Position numbers and translations under genes: made by a program. Of a stretch of 64,000 nt of DNA, positions 9,000 through 17,974 are shown piece by piece. Position 1 is the stretch's first letter. Every line of letters begins with the position of its first letter. The DNA is from CAWIOX01 sp963837775. Lineage in GTDB: Bacteria > Pseudomonadota > Gammaproteobacteria > Burkholderiales > Burkholderiaceae_D. A model generated the notes under the pieces. The model made no database searches. It was not told the DNA's origin and saw only the letters and a program-made list of their open reading frames with translations. Location: positions 124,001-188,000 of the forward strand of contig CAWIOX010000018.1 in NCBI GenBank assembly GCA_963837775.1, written 5' to 3'.

Positions 9000-9112
9000 A
9001 TAAATATTGAAAATAGCCTGCTAGAGCGCAAAAGCCGCCCTGCGGGTTATCCCCTCAAGCCATTGCTATCGCTCAGTTTCTTGAATCTGGCGGGGCATCA
9101 ATATACGCAGGG

Positions 9113-9649
9113 TCAGGCCGCATTTCGGGCAGGGCCAACTGCCTTGAGCACGGTCGGAGCGATGATCCTGTGCATTGGCGTCACGGGGAGCATGTAGAGG
9201 CGGCCGAGCCAGTTGTGGACATGAACGACTGTGGTCACGGTGACAAGTACCCGCCCACTTTTTTCTTCGACGGCTTTGTGCACGGACAGGACGACATCGA
9301 GGTGTTTGTCCTTGTCTCCAAGAAGCGCCTCATCGGCGCTGTTTGTGATGAGCGTGAAGATGCCGACCCGCTCGCCGGCTTGGTACGCGGATGCCGGCTT
9401 GGCCTGATCGAGTTGGGAAAGCGTGCCGAGATTCTTCAGGCCGAGCGCTGAGACCACGTTGTTGCGGATGGACATGAGCTGGTTCACCCAGGGCGGTGTC
9501 GCCAGGAGGGCCCTGAGGAACTGCCCCAGCGCTGACAGGCTCGGGTCTTCGGCCGCTATGGTCCAGGAATCATGGAAGTACGCGCCCGGCAGATACGCGG
9601 CAATGGCGCTTGATTTCGGGACACAGGTCTTGGCGGGGATGGCGTTCAT
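9113..9649 (-). CDS. DUF2867-family protein
   Basis: A protein of about 178 residues resembling DUF2867 (motifs GAYFHDSW near the start and LGRLYMLPVTPMHRIIAP at the end). The family is widespread in proteobacteria and has no established activity. The ATG at 9649 is preferred over an upstream GTG at 9682 because family members begin close to this point, but neither has a strong ribosome-binding site. It abuts an integron-integrase fragment on the opposite strand, so it lies at the edge of an integrated element. Confidence 0.7.
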   Translation of the reverse strand: MNAIPAKTCVPKSSAIAAYLPGAYFHDSWTIAAEDPSLSALGQFLRALLATPPWVNQLMSIRNNVVSALGLKNLGTLSQLDQAKPASAYQAGERVGIFTLITNSADEALLGDKDKHLDVVLSVHKAVEEKSGRVLVTVTTVVHVHNWLGRLYMLPVTPMHRIIAPTVLKAVGPARNAA

Positions 9650-9679
9650 GTGGTCTGACGTTTGAATTGAGAGGCAGGC

Positions 9680-9856
9680 CACTTGGAAATGGGGGCGCCA
9701 GAGGTCGAAGTATTTTTGAGTTATCTGGCAAATGAGAGGACGGTCGCTGCATCAACGCATAAGCAAGCACTATCTGCCATCTTGTTTATGTACAAAGTAG
9801 TATTGCAACAAGATCTGCCATGGCTTTCTGAGATCGGCAAACCCAAAGTATCGTAG
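9680..9856 (+). pseudogene. intI: Integron integrase (intI) internal fragment
   Basis: A 58-codon fragment ending in TAG at 9854-9856. The residues read HLEMGAPEVEVFLSYLANER and then STHKQALSAILFMYKVVLQQ and DLPWLSEIGKPKVS. This matches the N-terminal (core-binding) part of integron integrases, around residues 55-115 of IntI1 (compare EVEAFLSWLANER, STHRQALAALLFFY, DLPWLQEIGRP). No frame upstream or downstream continues the protein, and the catalytic Arg/His/Tyr region is absent, so it is a dead remnant. It lies next to an attC site and a cassette on the opposite strand. Confidence 0.85.
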
Positions 9857-9863
9857 AACGTTA

Positions 9864-9920
9864 GCCCAACCTACTCGCTGAGGCTTACCGAAGGACGTCG
9901 GCTCGAGCGACGGGTTGGGC
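9864..9920 (-). other. attC recombination site of an integron gene cassette
   Basis: Read on the minus strand, the site starts GCCCAAC (9914-9920) and ends GTTGGGC (9864-9870), matching the RYYYAAC and GTTRRRY core sites. The total length of 57 bp is in the usual attC range. The interior has the imperfect dyad expected of L sites (CGAGCCGACG on one arm, GCCTCAGCG on the other) around CCTTCGG. It follows the acetyltransferase stop by a few bases, as in real cassettes. Confidence 0.85.
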
Positions 9921-9926
9921 GTCATC

Positions 9927-10412
9927 TTAGAAGAGTGCCCGATGGTAGAACCGCGTTTCGGGCGGTATGCGAGGAAATGCCTCCGGAAGCTGCCCCGGGG
10001 TGACGCTGACAAACCCGTTCTTCTCGTAGAAACGAAGTGCAGCAACAAACTTCTCGGTCGTGGCGAGATAGAGGTCCCGCACTTCAGCATCTGTTGCCGA
10101 TTGTACGAGCCGCTCCAACAGGCGTGCCGCGACAGCGTGCTCCTTGCCACGATGCGTTGCCTTGACATACATCTTGCGCAGCGCACCTTGGCTGTTGCCG
10201 ATGTCGCGCAGCGCGATGGTTCCGACAACTTCATTCTTGAAAAGCGCCACCCAGAAGTTGCCTGCTCCCGTTTGGTAGAAGTTAGCGACGTCCAGGAGGT
10301 CAGGCTGATCCTCGGCTCGAATGTCGAGGCCAAACTCGGCGCGTTGAATTTCAAGTATGAAATCGACCACACCGCTCTCAAGTGATTTCGAGTGACGCAC
10401 GATCTCGATCAA
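9927..10412 (-). CDS. GNAT-family N-acetyltransferase carried as an integron cassette
   Basis: A 161-residue acetyl-CoA-dependent acetyltransferase. The central part contains the acetyl-CoA-binding region (RKMYVKATHRGKEHAVAARL, with R/Q-x-x-G-x-G/A replaced by HRGKEHA) and the late motif LRFYEKNGF typical of GNAT enzymes. The start is TTG at 10412 with GGAGG five bases upstream. The coding region fills a cassette bounded by GTTGGGC at 10430-10436 and the attC at 9864-9920, with only short flanks. The substrate is unknown; cassette-borne GNAT proteins may modify small molecules, antibiotics or proteins. Confidence 0.85.
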   Translation of the reverse strand: MIEIVRHSKSLESGVVDFILEIQRAEFGLDIRAEDQPDLLDVANFYQTGAGNFWVALFKNEVVGTIALRDIGNSQGALRKMYVKATHRGKEHAVAARLLERLVQSATDAEVRDLYLATTEKFVAALRFYEKNGFVSVTPGQLPEAFPRIPPETRFYHRALF

Positions 10413-10429
10413 AGAAACCTCCTCATGAC

Positions 10430-10436
10430 GCCCAAC
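10430..10436 (-). other. Upstream cassette boundary (GTTGGGC half site)
   Basis: On the minus strand GTTGGGCGTC precedes the cassette gene's ribosome-binding site, and the same GTTGGGC closes the attC at the other end. This is the expected 5' boundary of the cassette, from which the recombination point (G before TT) can be placed. No full attC or recognisable attI lies further upstream, so the insertion platform is truncated. Confidence 0.6.
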
Positions 10437-10560
10437 GTGATTTAATTTTCATTTTGCAAATATATCCGACCAAATGCGGACCGGCAATTTGTTTCAAAAC
10501 TCTTGTGCATATTTGGTTTTTTTTAGTTAGAACAAACCCATATGCAGGGTACGCTCAATA

Positions 10561-10587
10561 AAAAGCCCGGAACCAGTCCGGGCTTTT
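10561..10587 (-). terminator. Bidirectional terminator after icmF
   Basis: AAAAGCCCGGA pairs with TCCGGGCTTTT around ACCAG, with A/T runs on both sides. It lies 25 bases past the icmF stop on the minus strand and faces the integron remnant on the other side. Confidence 0.9.
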
Positions 10588-10611
10588 GTGCTGAAAAATT
10601 CAACTAACTAC

Positions 10612-13600
10612 TTACATATTGCGCCGATACTGCCCGCCGACTTCGAACAGCGCAGTGGTGATCTGCCCCAGCGAGCAGACCCGTACCGCATCCATCAGCT
10701 TGTCGAACACGTTTTCATTGTTGATCGCCGCCTGCTGCAGGGCGGCCAGCGCTTGCGGTGCCTGGGCTGCATTGCGCGCGTGGAAGTCGGCCAGACGCGT
10801 CAGTTGCGACTGCTTTTCGGCGTCGGTCGAGCGCGCCAGTTCGATCTTTTGCGCGACGCCGGTGGCTTTCGGGTTGCGGAAGGTGTTGACGCCGACGATC
10901 GGCAGCGTGCCGTCGTGCTTCTGGTGCTCGTACAGCATCGATTCTTCCTGGATCTTGCCGCGCTGGTAGCCGGTTTCCATCGCGCCCAGCACGCCGCCGC
11001 GTTCGGCGATCCGTTCGAACTCCTGCAATACCGCTTCTTCGACCAGATCGGTCAGTTCCTCGATGATGAAGCTGCCCTGGATCGGGTTTTCATTCTTGGC
11101 CAGGCCCCATTCGCGGTTGATGATCAGCTGGATCGCCAAGGCCCGGCGCACCGATTCGTCGGTCGGGGTGGTGATCGCTTCGTCGTAGGCGTTGGTGTGC
11201 AGCGAGTTGCAATTGTCGTAGATCGCGATCAGCGCCTGCAGCGTGGTGCGGATGTCGTTGAAGTCGATTTCCTGCGCGTGCAGCGAGCGGCCGGAAGTCT
11301 GGATATGGTATTTCAGCTTCTGGCTGCGGTCATTCGCGCCGTACTTGTCGCGCATCGCGACTGCCCACAGGCGGCGTGCAACGCGGCCCAGCACCGTGTA
11401 TTCCGGGTCCATGCCATTGGAAAAGAAGAATGACAGGTTGGGTGCGAAATCGTCGATGTGCATGCCGCGCGCCAGATAGGCTTCGACGAAGGTGAAGCCG
11501 TTCGACAGCGTGAACGCCAGTTGCGAGATCGGATTGGCGCCGGCTTCGGCGATGTGATAGCCGGAGATCGAGACCGAGTAGAAATTGCGCACCTGGTGGT
11601 GCACGAAATATTCCTGGATGTCGCCCATCACCTTCAGGCTGAATTCGGTCGAGAAGATGCAGGTGTTCTGGCCCTGGTCTTCCTTCAGGATGTCGGCCTG
11701 CACGGTGCCGCGCACGTTCATCAGCACCCATTCCCTGATCTTGGCCGCTTCGTCGGCGGTCGCATCGCGGCCGTTATCGGTGCGGAATTTTTCCAGCTGC
11801 TGGTCGATTGCGGCGTTCATGAACATCGCCAGGATGGTCGGGGCCGGGCCGTTGATGGTCATCGAGACCGAGGTGGTCGGGCTGCACAGGTCGAAACCGT
11901 CGTACAGCACCTTCATGTCGTCCAGCGTCGCGATCGACACGCCGGAGTTGCCGACCTTGCCGTAGATGTCGGGCCGGATTGCCGGGTCGGCGCCGTACAG
12001 CGTGACCGAGTCGAACGCGGTCGACAGCCGTTTCGCGTCCATCCCTTCGGATACCAGCTTGAAGCGGCGGTTGGTGCGGAACGGGTCGCCTTCGCCGGCG
12101 AACATGCGGGTCGGGTCTTCGCCTTCGCGCTTGAATGCGAACACGCCGGCGGTGAACGGGAACGAGCCGGGCACGTTTTCCAGCATCAGCCAGCGCAGGA
12201 TTTCGCCGTGGTCCTCGAACCGCGGCAGCGCGACCTTGCGGATCTTGGTGCCTGACAGCGTGCTGTAGACCAGCTGGGTGCGGATTTCCTTGTCGCGGAT
12301 CTTGACCACGTATTCGTCGCCCGCATACGATTTTTGCATGTCGGGCCACATCGTCAGCAGCTTCTTGCTGCCGGCGTCGAGGCTGGCGTCGCGCTCAGCG
12401 ATCAGGTCGTCGAAGTCGCGCGCCCTTGCCGGCCGCGGCTCAGCATGCGCTTGGATTCCTGCAACTGCTGCCGCTCGCGCGCCAGCACCACCTGTTTGCG
12501 GGTGAAACGGTGATAGCCGCGCAGCGTGTCGGCGATTTCGGCCAGATAACGGCTGCGTGCCGGCGGCACGATCACGTTCTTGCCGCTGGAGAACTTGGCG
12601 GCGACCGGTGCCAGCTTGCTGGCTGTGGCTTTCAGGCCGCGCTCTATCAGTTTCGGCAGCAGGCCCTGATACAGCGCGGTCACGCCGTCGTCGTTGAAGC
12701 GCGACGCTTGGGTGCCGAACACCGGCATCTGGTCCGGGCTCTGGCTCCACAGTTCGCGGTTGCGCTGGTATTGCTTGGCGACATCGCGCAGCGCATCCTG
12801 TGCGCCGCGGCGGTCGAACTTGTTGATCGCGATGAAATCGGCAAAATCGAGCATGTCGATTTTTTCCAGTTGCGACGCGGCGCCGAATTCCGGCGTCATC
12901 ACATACATGCTGACATCGACATGCGGCACGATCGCGGCGTCGCCCTGGCCGATGCCGGAGGTCTCGATGATCACCAGGTCGAAACCGGCCACCTTGCAGG
13001 CCGCAATCACGTCCGGCAATGCCTGCGAGATTTCGGAGCCGGCTTCGCGCGTGGCCAGCGAGCGCATGAAGACCCGCACCGGCGCATCGTCCTTGCCGCC
13101 CCACGGGTTGATCGCATTCATGCGGATGCGGTCGCCCAGCAGCGCGCCGCCCGATTTGCGGCGCGACGGGTCGATCGAGATCAGCGCGATATTCAGCGCA
13201 TCGCCCTGGTCGAGCCGGATGCGGCGGATCAGTTCATCGGTCAGCGAGGACTTGCCGGCGCCGCCGGTGCCGGTGATGCCCAGCGTCGGGGTCTGGATGG
13301 CGGCGGCGGCCTGGTGCAGCTGCGCCTTCAGCTTGGCGCTGACCTTGTCGTTTTCCAGTGCGGTGATCAGTTGCGCCAGCGGCCGGTGCTTGGCCGGGAT
13401 GTCGGCGCCTTCCAGCGCCGCCAGCTTGGTCGGCGCATAGGCCGACAGATCGACATCGCAGGCCGCTATCATCGCCAGGATCATGCCGACCAGGCCCATG
13501 CGCTGGCCGTCTTCCGGGCTGAAAATGCGGGTCACGCCGTACGCATGCAGATCATTGATTTCTTCCGGCACGATCACGCCGCCGCCGCCGCCGAACACCT

Positions 13601-13904
13601 TGATGTGCTCGCCGCCGCGCTGTTTCAGCAGGTCGATCATGTACTTGAAGTATTCGACGTGGCCGCCCTGATAGCTGGAAATCGCGATGCCCTGTGCATC
13701 TTCCTGCAGCGCCGCAGTGACGATTTCGTCGACCGAGCGGTTGTGGCCGAGGTGGATCACTTCGGCGCCGTGCGCCATCAGGATGCGGCGCATGATGTTG
13801 ATCGAGGCGTCGTGGCCGTCGAACAGCGAGGCCGCCGTGACGAAGCGCACTTTATTGGCGGGTTTGTATTCGGTCAGCTTATCAACAATGGACAGGTCGG
13901 TCAT
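10612..13904 (-). pseudogene. icmF: IcmF fused isobutyryl-CoA mutase, one frameshift
   Basis: Adenosylcobalamin-dependent acyl-CoA mutase fused to its G-protein chaperone, about 1,095 codons. Order: B12-binding domain (residues 1-135, SLFDGHDASIN as the cobalamin His motif); a MeaB-like GTPase with P-loop GTGGAGKSS near residue 212 and NKFD; then the substrate TIM barrel (TINGPAPTILAMF, VQADILKEDQGQNTCIF, SISGYHIAEAGANP). The frame breaks near 12415-12425: RGRQGRATSTT then stop, versus ARDFDDLIAERD in the other frame. The two parts match IcmF end to end, so a single indel or sequence error is likely. It interconverts isobutyryl-CoA and n-butyryl-CoA in branched-chain metabolism. A palindromic operator lies upstream. 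Confidence 0.9.
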
Positions 13905-13942
13905 GAAGGTCTCCGGGGTGGCGGGATGTTGCGCGCTCTTAT

Positions 13943-13964
13943 GTGACGTTTACGTAAACGTCAC
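13943..13964. promoter_or_regulatory. 22-bp perfect palindrome upstream of icmF, LiuR-like operator
   Basis: GTGACGTTTAC is followed directly by its exact complement GTAAACGTCAC. The core TTTACGTAAACG resembles sites bound by MerR-type LiuR and related regulators of branched-chain acyl-CoA catabolism. It lies 39 bases upstream of the icmF start, where a repressor or MerR-type activator would act. The match to LiuR is from memory of the consensus and is inference. Confidence 0.6.
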
Positions 13965-14106
13965 TGTAGGGCGAGTATAGCGCGAAAAAAACAGTTGCAA
14001 TGTCATCCTGATGTCAGTTTTTTGATGCCATTGTGGTACTGGTTTGCGCGCAACTTGGTCTATTCAGAATAGTGCAGGCATCGCAGCCTGCACTGGGTTT
14101 GCTATG

Positions 14107-17100
14107 TCAGGCAGACTTGATCGCCGCCGTGGACGGCAGCTTGAACTGCGCCAGCAGCGTGGCTTTTTCAGCTTCGGCATGCTCGATCGCAAGTTCCTTC
14201 ACATGGCCGAAGCCGCGGATCTGCTCCGGCAACGATGGCAATCCGGACTGCCAGCCCGAGATTGCCGGGGTTCAGATTGCCGAGCAGGGACAGGATCGTC
14301 GTGCGGTATTCGGCACTCAGGCGGCGCTCGGTCTTGCGCTCTTCAGTGTAGCCAAAGATATCGAGCTTGCTGCCGCGCAGTCCCTTGCATTTCGCCAGCA
14401 ATTTGAAGGCATGCCACACCCACGAGCCGTATTGCGCCTTGACCAGATGGCCCTGACCATCCTTTTTCGACAACAGCGGCGGCGCCAGGTTGAATTTCAG
14501 CGAGAAGTCGCCCTCGAATTGCTGCTTCAGCTGCTCGACGAAACGGCCGTCGGTATACAGCCGTGCGACTTCGTACTCATCCTTGTAAGCCATCAGCTTG
14601 AAGGCGTACTTGGCCACTGCGGTGCTCAGCTTGTTGCCCATTTTCAAGGCGCTTTCCGCTGTGCGCACCTGCTCGACCAGCGCCGCGTATTGCGCTGCGT
14701 AGGCGGCGTCCTGATACGCGGTCAGGGCTTCGACGCGGCGCTGGATCAGGCTGTCCAGGCTTTGCGGCATCTGCAGCAAGACCGGCTTGGCTGGCACCGC
14801 GACCAGTTCGACCCGCTTGAAGTCGAGCGCGGCGCGGCGGCCCCACAGGAAGCTCTTCTTGTTGGCTTCGATGCCGACGCCGTTGAGTTCGATCGCGCGC
14901 AGCAGCGCGTTTTCCGACAGCGGGATGCAGCCCTTCTGGAACGCATAACCGAGCATGAACAGGTTGGCCGCGATCGAGTCGCCCATCAGCGCGGTGGCCA
15001 GCGTGGTGGCGTCGATGAAGTCGGCCCGGCCGTCGACCGATTCGGTGATCAGCTTGCGGATTTCGTCGGCCGGGTAGTGCCAGTCCGGATCTTTCGCGAA
15101 TTGGCCCGGCGGCTGCTGGTAGGTATTGACCAGCGCCCGGGTGCGGCCGGCGCGCATCTTCGAAATCGCGTCCTGCGCACCGGCGGTGAGCATGTCGCAG
15201 CCCAGAATCAGGTCGGCTTCGCCGGTGGCGATGCGCTGCGCGCGGATCTGGTCCTGGGCTCGCGGCGATCCGCACATGCGAGGTGACCGCGCCGTTCTTC
15301 TGCGACATGCCGGTCATGTCGAGCACCGAAATGCCCTTGCCGTCGAGGTGGGCGGCCATCCCCATCAGCGCGCCGATGGTGATCACGCCGGTGCCGCCGA
15401 TGCCGTTGATCAGGATGTTGAACGGCACGCTGCAGTCCGGCGACAGCGGCGAGGGCAGCGGGCCGAAGCCGTCGTCCTGCGACTTGCCGGCCTTGGGTTT
15501 CCTGAGCTTGCCGCCTTCGACCGTGACGAAGCTCGGGCAGAAACCCTTGACGCAGGAATAATCCTTGTTGCACGACGACTGGTCGATCGCGCGCTTGCGG
15601 CCGAACTCGGTTTCCAGCGGCACGATCGAGGTGCAGTTCGATTGCGCGCCGCAGTCGCCGCAGCCTTCGCACACCGCTTCATTGATGAACAGGCGCTGAT
15701 CCGGGTCGGGGAACTGGCCTTTCTTGCGGCGCCGGCGCTTTTCGGCGGCGCAGGTCTGGTCGTAGATCAGCACCGACGCGCCCTGTCACTTCACGCAGTT
15801 CGCGCTGCACCGCATCCATGTCCTTGCGGTCATGCAGGGTCACCAGCGCCGGCAGAGTCGAGCGGTCGGCGTAGCGCGTCAGGTCCTCGGTCACCAGCGC
15901 GATGCGCTTGACGCCTTCGGCCGCCATCTGTTGCGCGATCATCGGCACCGAGGTGATGCCGTCGACCGGCTGGCCGCCGGTCATCGCGACCGCGTCGTTG
16001 TACAGGATCTTGTAGGTGATGTTGACCTTGGCCGCGACTGCGGCGCGGATCGCCAGGAAGCCGGAATGGAAATAGGTGCCGTCGCCCAGGTTCTGGAACA
16101 CATGCGGCAGCTTGGAGAATGCGGCCTGGCCGATCCACGGCGCGCCTTCGCCGCCCATGTGGGTGGTCAGCTTGTTGTGCTCCGGATAAATCGCGGTCGC
16201 CATCACGTGGCAGCCGATGCCGGCCAGCGCCAGGCTGCCTTCGGGCACCTTGGTCGAGCTGTTGTGCGGGCAGCCGGAGCAGAAATACGCGGGGCGCGGC
16301 GGCGTGTTGACCGATTTCTACAGCACCGCATCCTTGGCTTCGAGGAACGCCAGCCGCGCCTTGATCAGGTCGCTGGTGTGGAAGCGTGCGATGCGGCTGG
16401 CGATCACGCGCGCGATTTGCGCCACCGAGAAATCGGCCTTCGAAGTCAGCAGCCATTCGCCGCGCGGCGCGACCCATTCGCCTTTCTCGTCGAACTTGCC
16501 GATCACGCGCGGGCGCACGTCGTCGCGCCAGTTGTACAGCTGTTCCTTGAGCTGGTACTCGACCATCTGGCGCTTCTCTTCGACCACCAGGATCTCGTCC
16601 AGCCCCTGCGCGAACTCGCGCACGCCGTCCGGCTCCAGCGGCCACGGCATCGCGACCTTGTACAGGCGCAGGCCGATGTCGGCCGCCATCTGCTGGTCGA
16701 TGCCGAGTTCTTCCAGCGCTTCCAGCACGTCCAGATAGGATTTGCCGGAGGCGATGATGCCCAGCTTCGCGTGCGGGCTGTCGATGGTGGTGTGGTTCAG
16801 CTTATTGGCGCGCGCATACGCGAGCGCCGCGTAAATCTTGTAGTCCTGCATCAGCGCTTCCTGCTTGCGCGCCTGGATGCCGAGCGTGTCGGTCGACAGG
16901 CGCGCATTCAGGCCGCCTTCCGGCATCGCGAAGTCGGCCGGAATGGTGATCTGCAGCCGGTGCGGATCGGCATCGATCGATGCGCTCGACTCGACCGTGT
17001 CGGCCAGCGCCTTGAAGCCGACCGCGCAGCCGGAAAAGCGCGACATCGCCCAGCCGTGCAGGCCCAGATCCAGGTATTCCTGCACATTGCACGGATACAG

Positions 17101-17670
17101 CAGCGGGATCATGCAGGCCGAGAAAATGTGGTCGGACTGGTGCGGCAGCGTCGATGAATACGCGCCGTGGTCGTCGCCGGCCACCAGCAGCACGCCGCCG
17201 TGCTTGGCGGTGCCGGCATGGTTCATGTGCTTGAACACGTCGCCGCAGCGATCCACGCCGGGCCCTTTGCCGTACCACATCGCAAACACGCCGTCGTACT
17301 TGGCCGGGCCGATCAGGTCGACCTGCTGCGTGCCCCAGACCGCGGTGGCGGCCAGGTCTTCATTGACGCCGGGCACGAACTTGACGTGATGCGCATCCAG
17401 ATGCTTTTGCGCTTTCCACAGGGTTTCGTCCAGCCCGCCCAGCGGCGAGCCGCGATAGCCGGAGATGAAGCCGGCGCTGTTGATGCCGGCCGCGCGGTCG
17501 CGCAGGCGCTGCATCAGCGGCAGGCGCACCAGCGCCTGGATGCCGGACAGGTAGATGCGGTCGGAGGTGGCGCTGTATTTGTCGTCGAGGCTGACGCGCG
17601 TGAGTCGTGTCGCGACGCCTGCTGCGGCGTCGTCGGACACAGCGGATTCCGGTACGGAATGGGCTGGCAT
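14107..17670 (-). pseudogene. Indolepyruvate ferredoxin oxidoreductase (fused subunits), multiply interrupted
   Basis: Fused alpha/gamma 2-ketoacid:ferredoxin oxidoreductase that decarboxylates aryl pyruvates from aromatic amino acids, about 1,190 codons. N-terminal part: GFISGYRGSPLGGLDE and GPGVDRCGDVFKHMNHAG. Middle part: TPP/Fe-S region (FCSGCPHNSS, CEGCGDC, GFCPSF). C-terminal gamma-type domain: GIGGTGVITIGALMGMAAHL. The reading is broken by an in-frame TAG at 16318-16320 where CAG is expected, and by shifts near 15782 (extra C in CCC), 15256 (GGG) and 14240. After the last shift the true ending (EQIRGFGHVKELAIEHAEAE and on) stops at 14107. The start at 17670 has GGAG 6 nt upstream. It is either a decayed gene or a poor consensus. 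Confidence 0.85.
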
Positions 17671-17974
17671 GTGCATCTCCAAAATTGTGTTTCAGATAGT
17701 GCCCAACTTGGCCGCGCCGGGTAGGCGGGCGATTGTCGGGTACTTCGGCCGCGGTGACGGCCTCGGTACAGAAATTCGGTATGAATTCACTGTTGGACGC
17801 AGTGTAGGCCGGTTTCGCTGCCGGGCTGAAATACGGAATGCGGATATGGGTATAAGAAAAAGTGATGGCTGGTACGCGCAAGCCGGGCCAGCGCCTAGTA
17901 AAATTTCTGCCTTGAAACTATAATCAGCGCAGCCTATACAATGCCAGCCACGGGCAGTGCCCAGAGAGTCTGCA

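Noticed and set aside
9770..10381. 203-codon minus-strand frame overlapping the GNAT cassette
   Set aside because: Ser/Arg-rich out-of-frame shadow of the acetyltransferase.
12426..13946. 506-codon plus-strand frame over icmF
   Set aside because: Composition of an antisense shadow; IcmF motifs on the minus strand are unequivocal.
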